From the NCBI GenBank assembly GCA_964557005.1, contig CAZKYI010000002.1:434001-498000 (forward strand): a DNA stretch of 64,000 nt, in the 5' to 3' direction. Source of the DNA: JBECKS01 sp964557005. GTDB taxonomy: Bacteria > Pseudomonadota > Gammaproteobacteria > Pseudomonadales > JBECKS01. Numbering within the stretch: position 1 is the stretch's first letter; the number at the start of each line of letters is the position of its first letter. Positions 26,092 to 35,220 of this stretch are shown piece by piece. The notes beneath the pieces were generated by a model, which saw nothing but the letters and a program-made list of their open reading frames with translations, did no database searches and was not told the DNA's origin. A program made the translations under genes and the position numbers.

Positions 26092-26362
26092 GGTTGGCTG
26101 TATCATCTTCACCAGTTTCATCAGTCATTAAATCCGTTTCGACCATAATGTTAAGTGCTGGCAGCTTGCGTTGGTTCAGCTCTGTTTCGATAACACGTGC
26201 GCGCACAGTGACATCTTTGAGAGTGATGTCAATTAACTGGTTTAACGCTTCGTCCTTGTACTGACCAACATAAACCAGATTGGCATCTTTGCCGCTAATC
26301 CACAAACCTTGCTTGCTGAAATAGTGACCCTGGGCGCTTTGTACTACAAACACTTTACTCAT
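26054..26362 (-). CDS. Conserved hypothetical protein, 102 residues
   Basis: Not recognised. A soluble protein starting MSKVFVVQSAQGHYFSKQGLWISGKDANLVYVGQ, followed by a hydrophilic middle with VTVRARVIETELNQRKLPAL and an acidic tail. No signal, membrane segment or metal motif. It starts 14 bases after the Nudix gene on the same strand, so the two are likely co-transcribed. Its 3' end overlaps the acyltransferase gene tail to tail by 38 bases, which limits how either can change there. That the frame is open and starts well next to a gene partner supports it being real. Confidence 0.65.
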   Translation of the reverse strand: MSKVFVVQSAQGHYFSKQGLWISGKDANLVYVGQYKDEALNQLIDITLKDVTVRARVIETELNQRKLPALNIMVETDLMTDETGEDDTANLSTLAAHLMAAS

Positions 26363-26376
26363 CGCGATTTCCTGTT

Positions 26377-26853
26377 TTATGGGTGAAATTTTTTGAGCCA
26401 GTCTTTAACTGCTGGCCCTGTACCAACTTCCCATGGAACGAGTTCTGAGGGAGCTACGGCTTTTAATTCTGCAATTTCTTCGTTTCTGAACACGCGCCCT
26501 TCGGCTTTGGTGTGAAAAGCGATAATCAACTGATTGGCTTGCGGGAAAATATAATTGCCAATGAAAGTACATTCGGTGACATCAAGACTGATTTCTTCTT
26601 TCACTTCGCGAATAATGCCTTGCTCTGGTGTTTCACCTTTTTCAAGAAAACCGGTAATCAAACCAAACATACCTTCCGGCCAGCCAGTGTTTCGGGCTAA
26701 CAGAATATCGCCCTTCCATTCCACAATCGCCGCAACCACTGGAGTTGGATTGTCCCAATGAATAAAACCACAGTTGGCTGCGCACACCAGACGATTGATT
26801 TGATCGATTTCCTTAACCTGTAAAGGTGTGGCACACATGGGGCAAAATTTCAT
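26377..26853 (-). CDS. Nudix hydrolase with N-terminal zinc ribbon
   Basis: Zinc-ribbon Nudix protein of 158 residues. Cys4, Cys7, Cys24 and Cys28 (CPMC...CAANC) form the ribbon. The Nudix box runs GFLEKGETPEQGIIREVKEE, with the REVxEE core complete, but Ser stands in place of the last conserved Gly. It resembles the NudC/YfaO-like group acting on nucleoside diphosphate derivatives; NudC itself is longer and has an extra domain, so NADH or capped-RNA activity is not claimed. It is preceded by 84 bases of A/T-rich DNA that probably hold its promoter. Confidence 0.88.
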   Translation of the reverse strand: MKFCPMCATPLQVKEIDQINRLVCAANCGFIHWDNPTPVVAAIVEWKGDILLARNTGWPEGMFGLITGFLEKGETPEQGIIREVKEEISLDVTECTFIGNYIFPQANQLIIAFHTKAEGRVFRNEEIAELKAVAPSELVPWEVGTGPAVKDWLKKFHP

Positions 26854-26937
26854 GGATTTTCTCCCGTGTAATCAACTGTTATGAAAAATTGGATGCAGGC
26901 ATTATAGCCAAATTTTTTTTGAAAAAAACCTTAGCGC

Positions 26938-28005
26938 CTAATTTTTTGCAAGTGCTGAATCTTGACTTTTCTGTTGTTTGCTTGCTTCTTTTTTGGCCAT
27001 CAGTTGTGAGACAGGAATCAGTCTGAAACCACGCGCTTCCAGTGTGGGCAGGGTCTTTTCAAGATAGCCAATCGTTGCGGGATAAGGGTGTCCAATCGCC
27101 AGTGCAAAACCGGTTTTCTCACTGATGTTCAAGGTGTGCTCGAAAGCGGCATGAATGTAGTTTTCATTTTGTTCGTTATCGAGAAATACATTTCTGCTGA
27201 TGTGCTGAACCTGATTTTGTTGCGCGAATTTTTCAGCAACAGACAGCGCAGTGGTGCGGCTATCGACAAAATACAGTTGATTTTTTTTGGCGCCTTGCAT
27301 TACCCATTGCATGGCAACCGGATCGGCAGTGAGCAAACTGCCCATGTGGTTATTCATGCCTGCGATATGGGGAATCGCATCAATGTCTGCTTGCAGCACG
27401 TCGAGAAATTCCGCTTCGGCAAGATTTTGCGTGAGCGCGCCGTCACCCAGTTTGCGCTTGTGTTCACTTTCCATCGGCGCATGCAGCATGATTTCCTTGT
27501 TCAGTTGATGCGCATGCTGCGCGACGGTTTTGCTGTAGGGCGTATGCGGCAGAACGGCGAGTGTGACCAAACCTGGAAGTTCGGCTGCACGCGTGTCCAG
27601 ATGAATGTTGTTACCAATATCATCAATGATAATGGCGACATAGCCTCTGACAGCTTCGATTTGAGGAATCGCAATTTTTATTTCTGTTTCAAGGTGGCTT
27701 TCGTTTTCAACAGCGATTTCAACGGGTGTTTGTGTTTCAGTTGGCGCAGGTATGTCGCGTTCATAACTTACTGTCACGTCCAGAACAGGTACAGGTTTGG
27801 CAAGTACAGGTGTGAATTGAGGCACAGCAGGCGCAATGGAATAGGCAGGTAAAACAGGCAAGGCTCTTGCCTGACTTTGGTAGCGCAATTTGAGGAATTC
27901 CTGAAAAGATTGCTGTTGGGTTTTGTAAGCGGGATTGTTTGCGTGACTTGCAGACGACAAGCCCAGCAGCAGGCACAGACACAGGCGTAAAATTTTTTTA
28001 ACCAA
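26938..28005 (-). CDS. yibQ: Divergent polysaccharide deacetylase, YibQ type
   Basis: Exported protein of 355 residues. The signal peptide is MVKKILRLCLCLLLGLSSASHA. A 95-residue Pro/Val/Glu-rich linker follows, then the divergent deacetylase domain: GYVAIIIDDIGNN with the metal Asp pair, VTLAVLPHTPYSK, IMLHAPMES, GMNNHMGSLLTAD with two His ligands, YFVDSRTT, and AIGHPYPATIGYLE. The YibQ group is found beside envC and gpmI in many gammaproteobacteria, as here, and may act on cell-wall sugars, though no reaction is established. It starts 7 bases after the CtpA-type protease on the same strand. Confidence 0.88.
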   Translation of the reverse strand: MVKKILRLCLCLLLGLSSASHANNPAYKTQQQSFQEFLKLRYQSQARALPVLPAYSIAPAVPQFTPVLAKPVPVLDVTVSYERDIPAPTETQTPVEIAVENESHLETEIKIAIPQIEAVRGYVAIIIDDIGNNIHLDTRAAELPGLVTLAVLPHTPYSKTVAQHAHQLNKEIMLHAPMESEHKRKLGDGALTQNLAEAEFLDVLQADIDAIPHIAGMNNHMGSLLTADPVAMQWVMQGAKKNQLYFVDSRTTALSVAEKFAQQNQVQHISRNVFLDNEQNENYIHAAFEHTLNISEKTGFALAIGHPYPATIGYLEKTLPTLEARGFRLIPVSQLMAKKEASKQQKSQDSALAKN

Positions 28006-28012
28006 GAGTCGC

Positions 28013-29401
28013 TTACTGTTTCAGCTGATTGACGATGTGCAAGGACTTGAGCAAGGTCAGTGCCTGATACAGTTGAAAATCCGTTTCTGCCAGAGGTTTT
28101 TCCGGCTCTTCTTTTTTCGCCTTGAATGATTCTTTCAGTTTTTCAGTGGTGGAATTTTTATTTTTTTGTTCTTCGTCGCCGAGCAGATGTTTATCAAGAT
28201 CGGCTTCCTTGAAGTAATCGTCACCGGCACGCAGTGTGGTGAGTCTGCCCATTTCTACCATGATGTCAGGTTTGATGCCTTCGGCCTGAATGGAGCGTCC
28301 TGAAGGCGTGTAATAGCGGGCAGTTGTCAGTTTCAGCGCGTGATCCTTGTTGATACCCAAAACGGTTTGTACCGAGCCTTTGCCGAAGGTGGTGGTGCCC
28401 ATGATGATGGCGCGTTTATGATCCTGCAAAGCGCCCGCAACAATTTCAGAAGCCGAAGCCGAGCCGCCGTTCACCAACACCACCAGCGGTACACCGTTGG
28501 TAGCATCGCCTTTACCCGCTTTAAAATGTTTTTCAGATTGCGCATCTCTGCCTTTAATCGAAACCACGTTACCGCCGTTGAGAAACAAGTCACTGACTTC
28601 CACCGAGGCATCGAGCACACCGCCAGGATTGTTACGCAAGTCGAGTACCAAACCGTTCAGGCTGCCGTTGTTATCCTTGAGCAAGGTTTTATAGGCGGTT
28701 TTGAGGTCGCTGCCTGTTTGCATCTGGAAATTTGAAACACGCAAATAACCGTAGCCTTCTTCAAGCGTGCGTTGTTTGACACTTTCCACCTTGATGATGT
28801 CGCGTGTGACACGGATTTCGATGGGTTTGTTGACCCCTTCACGCACAATGGTGAGCAGAATTGATGTTTTGGGTTTGCCGCGCATTAAATCGACGGCTTC
28901 ATTGAGCGTCATGCCGTTTACATTTTTATCATCGAGTTTCACGATTAAATCACCCGCTTTGACACCCGCTTTATCAGCAGGTGTGTCATCAATCGGTGAA
29001 ATCACTTTGACATAACCTTCTTCCATACCAACGACAATTCCCAAGCCACCAAATTCACCAGTGGTGCTGACTTTGAGCGATTCATAATCCTGGGGTTTCA
29101 GATAAGCTGAATGTGGATCAAGTTCTGAGAGCATGCCGCGAATGGCATTTTCGAGCAGGGTTTTGTCTTCTACAGGTTCGACATAGGCTTGCTTGATTTG
29201 GTTAAACACATCAATGAACAGACGCATTTCTTCCATGGGCAAGCCCGGCTGATTTTTATCAGCAACTACATAGCTCATGGCACCGATACAGACACCCAGT
29301 ATCAGACTGATGGAAGAGGTGAAATAAATATTTTTTCCCAAGCGCATTAACTTCTCCAGAAAATGATTATTTGTTGATGTTTGGGTAGAGATTGTAGTCA
29401 T
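28013..29401 (-). CDS. ctpA: Carboxy-terminal processing protease (S41 family)
   Basis: Periplasmic tail-specific protease. One membrane segment near residues 27-47 (ISLILGVCIGAMSYVV) anchors it; a PDZ domain follows with GEFGGLGIVVGMEEGYVKVISPIDDTPADKAGVKAGDLI; the catalytic Ser/Lys dyad is in GGSASASEIVAGAL near 315 and GTTTFGKGS near 341. The family DLRNNPGGVLDASV segment is intact. The last 70 residues are Lys/Glu-rich. 462 residues. Order gpmI-envC-ctpA-yibQ on one strand is shared with pseudomonads; EnvC and CtpA both act on the peptidoglycan machinery. Confidence 0.94.
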   Translation of the reverse strand: MTTISTQTSTNNHFLEKLMRLGKNIYFTSSISLILGVCIGAMSYVVADKNQPGLPMEEMRLFIDVFNQIKQAYVEPVEDKTLLENAIRGMLSELDPHSAYLKPQDYESLKVSTTGEFGGLGIVVGMEEGYVKVISPIDDTPADKAGVKAGDLIVKLDDKNVNGMTLNEAVDLMRGKPKTSILLTIVREGVNKPIEIRVTRDIIKVESVKQRTLEEGYGYLRVSNFQMQTGSDLKTAYKTLLKDNNGSLNGLVLDLRNNPGGVLDASVEVSDLFLNGGNVVSIKGRDAQSEKHFKAGKGDATNGVPLVVLVNGGSASASEIVAGALQDHKRAIIMGTTTFGKGSVQTVLGINKDHALKLTTARYYTPSGRSIQAEGIKPDIMVEMGRLTTLRAGDDYFKEADLDKHLLGDEEQKNKNSTTEKLKESFKAKKEEPEKPLAETDFQLYQALTLLKSLHIVNQLKQ

Positions 29402-29481
29402 AACTTAACCTTAGCAGGAATCCCGCCCGAGTACACCTTTGGCCAGTGAGCGGCAAGTTGGTTCGGTGAATTGATAAAACA

Positions 29482-30642
29482 TTATTTTTCCAGCCAGCCG
29501 CGCGGGTTAACAGGCTGTCCGTCATGCCTGAGTTCAAAATACAAACCTGATTCATATTGCCCACCGCTGTTGCCTGTGGTGGCCAGCACTTCACCGGCAC
29601 GAATCCATTCTCCCGCCTCTTTGAGCAGGCTGGCATTGTGGCCATAAAGGCTCAGGAAACCTTCGCTGTGATCAACAATAATCACCAAACCGTAGCCACG
29701 AATCCAGTCGGAAAATACAACCCGTCCATCATAGATAGAACGCACATCTTCATTGAGCGGTGCGCTAATCAGCCAGCCATTCCATTGCATGTGACCACCG
29801 ACGCGGTTACTGCCAAAACTGTTTTTAACCCTTCCCTGTACAGGGTAAGGCAGCTTGCCTTTATTTTTCCTGAAGGAAGTATTGTTAAGCCTGCTTGGAA
29901 TATCTGCCCAGATTCCCCTGAGCGAGAGAAGTAATTTGTCGAGATGTACCTGTTCCGCCTGCAAGTTTTTTAACTCGGTATCCTTGCTTTTTATTTGTGC
30001 ATTGAGTGTGTCCAGGGCGACCTGGCGTTCCTGTTGTCCTTTTTCCAGCGTTTTTGCCTGAATCGAAATATTTTTTTCGACGGCATCAAGACTCGCCAGT
30101 TCTTGCGCTATGGTGATTTTCTGGGCTTCGATGGCCTTGATGTTATCCTGAAAAGCCATGATGCGATTCACGCGTGCCTCGGAATAATAGTCATAATATT
30201 TCAGCAGGCGAGCAAGCTCTTCGGGATTTTCCTGATTGAGCAGCAGTTTTATTTTTTCCTGTCTGCCAATTTTGTAGATGGCTTGCAGGTCTTGATGGAG
30301 CGCAGCTTGTTGTTGCTGATTTTTTTCGTGAAGTATTTTTTGTTCAGCTTCAAGAAGCGTAATTTTTTTCTTGATGTCGCTTTGTTGCTGTTTCAGTGTA
30401 CGTGCCTGTTGATAAAGACTGGACAATTCTTTTTCAGTTTTCTTCAAGGCATTGTGTTCTTTCTGTTGAAAACTAAGATCCTTGCCCAGCTCCTTTTGCA
30501 GCAGGTTGATTTGTTTGGTGACACTTTCAAGCTGTTTTTGGGTAAGCTCTACTTTTTTTTCAGTATCGTTTGCCAAACTTGCACTGGTTGTAAAAGCAAG
30601 CAGAACAAATAATGAAATACTGATGCTGCGTTTTTTGTCCAT
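29482..30642 (-). CDS. envC: EnvC-type murein hydrolase activator
   Basis: Periplasmic activator of amidases at the division site. Signal peptide MDKKRSISISLFVLLAFTTSASLA; long coiled coil around residues 25-245, rich in Lys, Glu and Gln; then a LytM (M23) domain with SIYDGRVVFSDWIRGYGLVIIVDHSEGFLSLYGH and LYFELRHDGQPVNPRGWLE. The zinc site is incomplete: canonical HxxxD is missing, as in E. coli EnvC, which fits an activator, not a peptidase. An ATG three codons earlier is also possible. It begins 13 bases after gpmI. Confidence 0.92.
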   Translation of the reverse strand: MDKKRSISISLFVLLAFTTSASLANDTEKKVELTQKQLESVTKQINLLQKELGKDLSFQQKEHNALKKTEKELSSLYQQARTLKQQQSDIKKKITLLEAEQKILHEKNQQQQAALHQDLQAIYKIGRQEKIKLLLNQENPEELARLLKYYDYYSEARVNRIMAFQDNIKAIEAQKITIAQELASLDAVEKNISIQAKTLEKGQQERQVALDTLNAQIKSKDTELKNLQAEQVHLDKLLLSLRGIWADIPSRLNNTSFRKNKGKLPYPVQGRVKNSFGSNRVGGHMQWNGWLISAPLNEDVRSIYDGRVVFSDWIRGYGLVIIVDHSEGFLSLYGHNASLLKEAGEWIRAGEVLATTGNSGGQYESGLYFELRHDGQPVNPRGWLEK

Positions 30643-30655
30643 AGTGAGCATCAGG

Positions 30656-32194
30656 TTAGAAACGAATCAGATTTCTTCCAGTCATTTCTTTGGGTGCTTG
30701 CAGATTCATAATGTGTAGCAGCGTAGGGGCTACATCTGAAAGCAGACCGCCCTCTACCAATTCAGCCTTGCGCCCAATATAAATTAACGGGACAGGCTCG
30801 CAGGTGTGTGAGGTGAGTGCCTGATGTGAATGTGCATCGAGCATTTGCTCAAGATTTCCGTGATCAGCGGTAATTAGACATTCACCGCCTGTTTTTTCCA
30901 AAGCTGCTTTTACGCGCCCGATACACACGTCGATGGTTTCTGCTGCCTTGATGGCGGCATCAAGTTTACCCGTATGCCCCACCATGTCGCCGTTGGCATA
31001 ATTGCAGATAATCAAATCGTATTGTCGGCTTTCGATGGCAGCACACAGTTTGTCAGTGAGTTCGGGTGCAGACATTTCAGGTTGCAAATCGTAGGTGGCA
31101 ACCTTGGGTGAGGGAATCAGTTCGCGTTGCTCACCCGCATACAGTGCTTCCTTGCCCCCGCTAAAGAAAAACGTGACGTGCGCGTATTTTTCGGTTTCAG
31201 CAATGCGCAGTTGGGTAAGCCCGAGATTGGACAGATATTCCCCAAGGTCATTGTTGATTTGCAGGGGCGGGTAAGCGCAGCTTGCGGGCAGGGTGTCGGC
31301 ATATTGTGTCAGCGTAACAAAATTTTCCACAGGAAATCTGTTGCCTCGCTCAAAGTCTGTAAAATTCTGCTCAACAAAAGCGCGGGTGAGCTGGCGTGCA
31401 CGATCCGCTCTGAAATTCATAAACAACACGCTATCTTGCGGCGCGATGGCGATACGTTTTCCTTCGGGTTGAATGCTGGTGCATTGCACAAACTCGTCGC
31501 TTTCACCGCGCTGGTAAGCCGCTTCAAGTGCGCTTAAGGCATCTTCAAAGACATACTCTGCCTTGGCGCTGGTGAGCAGATGGTAGGCAGGTTCAACACG
31601 TTCCCAACGCTTGTCTCTGTCCATTGCATAGTAGCGACCAACCACCGAGGCGATGTAGCCACAGCCCATGCTTTTCAGTTTTTTATCGAAACGCTCAAGG
31701 CTCGCTTGTGCCGAGCGTGGCGGCGTATCACGACCATCAAGAAAGGCATGTACATAAATTTCCCTGCAACCTTGTTGTTGCGCAAGTTCAATCGCTGCTT
31801 CAATCTGATCTTCGTGGCTATGTACACCGCCTTTCGACAACAAGCCAATGATGTGAAAACGTGTAGCTTGCTGCGCACATTTTTGTGCGAGTGCACACAA
31901 CACAGGATTGTTGAAAAAGTGGCCATCACGAATGTCTTTATCGATGCGTGTGAGATCCTGATACACCACACGTCCTGCACCCAGATTCATATGGCCCACT
32001 TCGGAATTTCCCATTTGCCCTGAGGGAAGCCCGACGTCTTCGCCCGAACCTGAAATCAGTGTCTTGGGATTGTTCTGCCACAAGGCATCCCAGTTGGGGG
32101 TGTTGGCCAAAGCAATGGCATTGGCTTCGCGTTCTTCACGGTGCCCCCAGCCATCAAGAATCATCAGTAAATGAGGTTTGCGTAATTCAGACAT
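30656..32194 (-). CDS. gpmI: 2,3-bisphosphoglycerate-independent phosphoglycerate mutase
   Basis: Manganese-dependent mutase interconverting 3- and 2-phosphoglycerate in glycolysis. The sequence from MSELRKPHLLMILDGWGHRE follows the family throughout: GQMGNSEVGHMNLGAGRVVYQDLTRID with the phosphorylated Ser in GNSEVGH, HAFLDGRDTPPRSA, ICNYANGDMVGHTG and ITADHGNLEQM metal motifs, KYAHVTFFFSGG. 512 residues. The ATG at 32194 is better than one three codons upstream. It is first in the gpmI-envC-ctpA-yibQ unit and diverges from yibN, as in E. coli. Confidence 0.96.
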   Translation of the reverse strand: MSELRKPHLLMILDGWGHREEREANAIALANTPNWDALWQNNPKTLISGSGEDVGLPSGQMGNSEVGHMNLGAGRVVYQDLTRIDKDIRDGHFFNNPVLCALAQKCAQQATRFHIIGLLSKGGVHSHEDQIEAAIELAQQQGCREIYVHAFLDGRDTPPRSAQASLERFDKKLKSMGCGYIASVVGRYYAMDRDKRWERVEPAYHLLTSAKAEYVFEDALSALEAAYQRGESDEFVQCTSIQPEGKRIAIAPQDSVLFMNFRADRARQLTRAFVEQNFTDFERGNRFPVENFVTLTQYADTLPASCAYPPLQINNDLGEYLSNLGLTQLRIAETEKYAHVTFFFSGGKEALYAGEQRELIPSPKVATYDLQPEMSAPELTDKLCAAIESRQYDLIICNYANGDMVGHTGKLDAAIKAAETIDVCIGRVKAALEKTGGECLITADHGNLEQMLDAHSHQALTSHTCEPVPLIYIGRKAELVEGGLLSDVAPTLLHIMNLQAPKEMTGRNLIRF

Positions 32195-32244
32195 AAACAG
32201 CATCGCTTGTGGGAAAGTGCGCTATTTTACCTGAAAAATCAGGC

Positions 32245-32272
32245 TTCATATATCATGCCAACAGGTTATACT
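32245..32272 (+). promoter_or_regulatory. Probable promoter of the yibN-secB unit
   Basis: TTCATA at 32245-32250 and TATACT at 32267-32272 are spaced by 16 bases, close to sigma-70 boxes. A short palindrome CCTGAAAAATCAGG lies just upstream in the same 112-base divergent gap with gpmI. Confidence 0.45.
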
Positions 32273-32306
32273 CGCGCCCTTCATTTTTTTGAATACAGGG
32301 TTAAAT

Positions 32307-32720
32307 ATGGATCAGGCGATTGAGTTTTCCATTAATCATTGGCCTTTGGTTGTTTCTTTTATTGTGCTGTTATTTCTCGCCATTCGTATCGAAATGAATG
32401 CCAGCGGCACCGCGCTCACGACACATCAACTGACTGCCAAGGTAAACAACGAATCTGCTCAAATTATTGATGTGCGTGAAGCGAAGGATTTCAAAACAGG
32501 CCATATTGTCGATGCCATTAACGTGCCTTTGGCCAAGCTGGAGAGCGAGCTGGGCAATTTACAAAAATACAAACAGTCGCCTGTGATTGTGGTGTGTCAG
32601 TTGGGTCAGCATGCAGGTCAGGCTGTGAAGAAACTGGAAGCCGCAGGCTTTGGAAATGTAGCGCGTTTGTCTGGCGGCATGTCGGCGTGGCGTTCTGAAA
32701 ATCTGCCAGTTGTGAAATAG
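32307..32720 (+). CDS. yibN: Membrane-anchored rhodanese-like protein YibN
   Basis: Single rhodanese domain of 137 residues behind one N-terminal membrane segment (WPLVVSFIVLLFLAIRI, residues 12-28). The domain has IIDVREAKDFKTGHIVDAINVPL and the active-site loop VVCQLGQHA with the Cys retained, then LSGGMSAWRSENLPVV. The ATG at 32307 has AGGG 7 bases upstream. It is the partner of secB as in E. coli, where yibN-grxC-secB is the order; grxC is absent here. It is likely a sulfurtransferase at the inner membrane, exact role unknown. Confidence 0.92.
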   Translation: MDQAIEFSINHWPLVVSFIVLLFLAIRIEMNASGTALTTHQLTAKVNNESAQIIDVREAKDFKTGHIVDAINVPLAKLESELGNLQKYKQSPVIVVCQLGQHAGQAVKKLEAAGFGNVARLSGGMSAWRSENLPVVK

Positions 32721-32743
32721 CAAACTATCTGGAATCTATTGTT

Positions 32744-33202
32744 ATGAGTAATGCACAAAACCTGATTCGCCCAGTGTTACAACGCGTGTATGTGAAGGAC
32801 ATCTCTTTTGAAGCACCCAATGTGTTGAAAAGTGTGAACAAGGACTGGAAGCCTGATTTAAAACTCGATTTGAATACGCGCGTGAATCGTGTGGAAGAAA
32901 AAATATTTGAGGTAGTGCTTGCGATTACCGCAACTGTAAAAAGTGGTGGAGAAACCGCTTATATTTGTGAAGTGCAACAGGCGGGTATTTTCACAGTCAA
33001 TGCAACAACCGACGATGAACTTAAAAAAGCACTCGGCTGTGATTGCCCAACCATGTTGTTTCCCTTTGGTCGTGAAGTGGTGAGTGATCTGGTTGCGCGT
33101 GGCGGCTTTCCTTCCTTGTTATTGGTGCCTGTTAATTTTGAACAACTCTATGCACAGGCACTGGCAGAACAACACTCTGCGGCTACGGCAACCAAACACT
33201 AA
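32744..33202 (+). CDS. secB: Protein-export chaperone SecB
   Basis: Cytoplasmic chaperone that holds precursor proteins for SecA. 152 residues is the family length. Family segments: QRVYVKDISFEAPNV at the N-terminus, LDLNTRVNRVEEKIFEVVLAITATVK, EVQQAGIFTV, CPTMLFPFGREVVSDLVARGGFPSLLLVPVNFEQLYAQAL. It lies 23 bases after yibN in one unit and faces the SbmA-like gene tail to tail at 12 bases. Confidence 0.97.
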   Translation: MSNAQNLIRPVLQRVYVKDISFEAPNVLKSVNKDWKPDLKLDLNTRVNRVEEKIFEVVLAITATVKSGGETAYICEVQQAGIFTVNATTDDELKKALGCDCPTMLFPFGREVVSDLVARGGFPSLLLVPVNFEQLYAQALAEQHSAATATKH

Positions 33203-33214
33203 GGCTCTGAAAAG

Positions 33215-34201
33215 CTAGAGCGCAGTCTTCGGCTTGTGGATTTCGTTTTCAAACGCTTTCAGGCGTTTGTAAATCGACATCAGCTCAACAATCGTGCTCC
33301 ACGAATTTACCAGAAACTGAAAAGAATCCTCAACCTTGCCAAAAGCACGAATCACTTGCTGCATCACACCCAGCGTGATTGCACCGGCAACAATGGTCGG
33401 CCCCATCGCCACATAGGGAACAATGACGGTGAATTGCAGATAAGACCATTTGGCAATATCAAAATACAAATAGTGTTTGAACAATATGTAATAGTTGTTA
33501 CGCACATGGCCAAATAATTCCGAAATTTTGGGCGGCTGCGCTCTCTCTTCATGGTCTTCGCCGAGCACCAGTTCCTTGCGATAAGCGGCCTCTACCATCT
33601 GGTTGTTAAATTCCAGTCCAGGCAATTTCTGCCCGACGATGGCAAGCACCGCAGTACCAATGATTGCCGAGATAATCGCGATAAATACAAAGGCCTGTTC
33701 TACATGCCCAATCCAGGGCAGTTCAGTAACGTGTTCACTCAAGCCCCACAAAATCGGCAAGAAGGCAACCAGTGTCATCAGCGAACGCACAAACACAATG
33801 CCCAGGCCTTCGACAATGCGTGCAAAACGCATGGTGTCTTCCTGCACCCTTTGTGCCGCACCTTCAATATGGCGCAGTTTCGGCCAGTGACTCATGTAGT
33901 AGTCATTCATGGCGGTGCGCCAGCGAAACACATAGTGTTTTACAAAAAAATCGAGCAGCACTGCAATCACAATGTAAATGCCAGCGATTTTTGCAAAGGT
34001 CAGCAAAAAGGCGAGCATGTTTTCAAAAGAATTTTTATGGGGGTTGGCTAAAGAATCCTGAATAAAATTGTAAAACTCACCAAACCATTCATTGATTTGC
34101 ACATCGACCTGCACCTTGTACCAGGTGCCGCCTAAAATAATCGCAGTGCCTAACAGTGACCACAGAAACCAGTCTTTATTGAGAAAAAACGAACGGAACA
34201 T
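33215..34201 (-). CDS. sbmA: SbmA/BacA-like peptide transporter, short N-terminus
   Basis: Inner-membrane transporter homologous to E. coli SbmA, which imports peptides and some antibiotics driven by the proton gradient. Shared text is strong: VKHYVFRWRTAMNDYYMSHWPKLRHIEGAAQRVQEDTMRFARIVEGLG, LPGLEFNNQMVEAAYRKELVLGEDHEER, VNSWSTIVELMSIYKRLKAFENE. 328 residues against about 406 in E. coli; roughly the first 75 residues of the latter, with a membrane helix, are missing and the protein begins directly at FLNKDWFLWSLLGTAI. No frameshifted upstream part was found. The start could also be three codons earlier at 34210. Confidence 0.9.
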   Translation of the reverse strand: MFRSFFLNKDWFLWSLLGTAIILGGTWYKVQVDVQINEWFGEFYNFIQDSLANPHKNSFENMLAFLLTFAKIAGIYIVIAVLLDFFVKHYVFRWRTAMNDYYMSHWPKLRHIEGAAQRVQEDTMRFARIVEGLGIVFVRSLMTLVAFLPILWGLSEHVTELPWIGHVEQAFVFIAIISAIIGTAVLAIVGQKLPGLEFNNQMVEAAYRKELVLGEDHEERAQPPKISELFGHVRNNYYILFKHYLYFDIAKWSYLQFTVIVPYVAMGPTIVAGAITLGVMQQVIRAFGKVEDSFQFLVNSWSTIVELMSIYKRLKAFENEIHKPKTAL

Positions 34202-34236
34202 AAATATCAACCTGTTTTAAAAAAGGGTGAGCAAAC

Positions 34237-35220
34237 TTAAAAAGTTTCACCTTCAAATTGTTTATCGGCGTGATAGGAAGAACGCACCATCGCGCCACTG
34301 GCGACATGCTTGAATCCCATTTTGTTACCCACTTGTGCAAGGCGTTCAAATTCATTCGGGTGAATGTAGGCTTTCACTGCAAGATGATCACGGCTCGGTT
34401 GCAAGTATTGCCCGAGTGTCAGCATATCCACTTTATGTGCACGTAAATCTTCCATCACCGCTTCCACTTCTGCGGATTCTTCACCGAGACCCAACATTAA
34501 ACCTGATTTGGTCGGTACGCTGCCACAAGCTGCTTTAAATTGTTCGAGCAAGTCGAGTGAGTAGTGATAGTCGGCACCCGGGCGTGCTTCCTGATACAGG
34601 CGTGGCACGGTTTCAAGATTGTGATTAAAAACATCGGGCGGTGAAGCAGCAAGAATTTTAACAGCAAGCTCCATGCGACCACGAAAATCCGGTGTCAGCA
34701 CTTCAATTTGTGTGTATGGGGATTGCATGCGAATGGCGTTGATGCAATTTGCGAAATGCTGCGCACCGCTGTCGGGCAGGTCATCTCTGTCAACCGAAGT
34801 CACTACCACATATTTCAAGCCCATGATTTTTACCGATTCAGCCAGATGTTGCGGCTCTTCTGTGTCGAGTGGTTTTGGGCGGCCGTGTGCGACATCACAA
34901 AACGGGCAGCGCCTTGTGCAGATGTCACCCATAATCATGAAAGTGGCAGTGCCGCTGTTGAAACATTCATTCAGGTTGGGGCAGGAAGCTTCTTCGCACA
35001 CCGTGTGTAATTTTTGTTGGCGTAACAAACCCTTGATGCGGTCAACTTCCTTTGAACTGGACGGAATGCGTATGCGAATCCAGTCCGGTTTTCTGAGCAA
35101 GGTTTCGGTGGGTTCAATTTTGACAGGAATGCGTTTGAGTTTGTCGGCACCGCGCAGTTTTATGCCGCGTTCGACAAATGCGCGTTTCTGATTTTTATCG
35201 CTTTGAACAGATTCAGTCAT
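34237..35220 (-). CDS. lipA: Lipoyl synthase
   Basis: Radical SAM enzyme inserting two sulfurs into octanoyl groups on lipoyl domains. Both iron-sulfur clusters are visible: Cys75, Cys80, Cys86 (CEEASCPNLNEC) for the auxiliary cluster and Cys101, Cys105, Cys108 (CTRRCPFC) for the radical SAM cluster. The C-terminal GPMVRSSYHADKQFEG-type end is present as SGAMVRSSYHADKQFEGETF. 327 residues. Its ATG overlaps the end of lipB by eight bases, so the two steps of lipoate synthesis are coupled. Confidence 0.98.
   Translation of the reverse strand: MTESVQSDKNQKRAFVERGIKLRGADKLKRIPVKIEPTETLLRKPDWIRIRIPSSSKEVDRIKGLLRQQKLHTVCEEASCPNLNECFNSGTATFMIMGDICTRRCPFCDVAHGRPKPLDTEEPQHLAESVKIMGLKYVVVTSVDRDDLPDSGAQHFANCINAIRMQSPYTQIEVLTPDFRGRMELAVKILAASPPDVFNHNLETVPRLYQEARPGADYHYSLDLLEQFKAACGSVPTKSGLMLGLGEESAEVEAVMEDLRAHKVDMLTLGQYLQPSRDHLAVKAYIHPNEFERLAQVGNKMGFKHVASGAMVRSSYHADKQFEGETF

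Noticed and set aside
27088..27852. Long open frame (254 codons) on the plus strand opposite yibQ
   Set aside because: It lies wholly inside yibQ, has no recognisable domain or ribosome site, and its low-complexity composition follows the codon pattern of the real gene.
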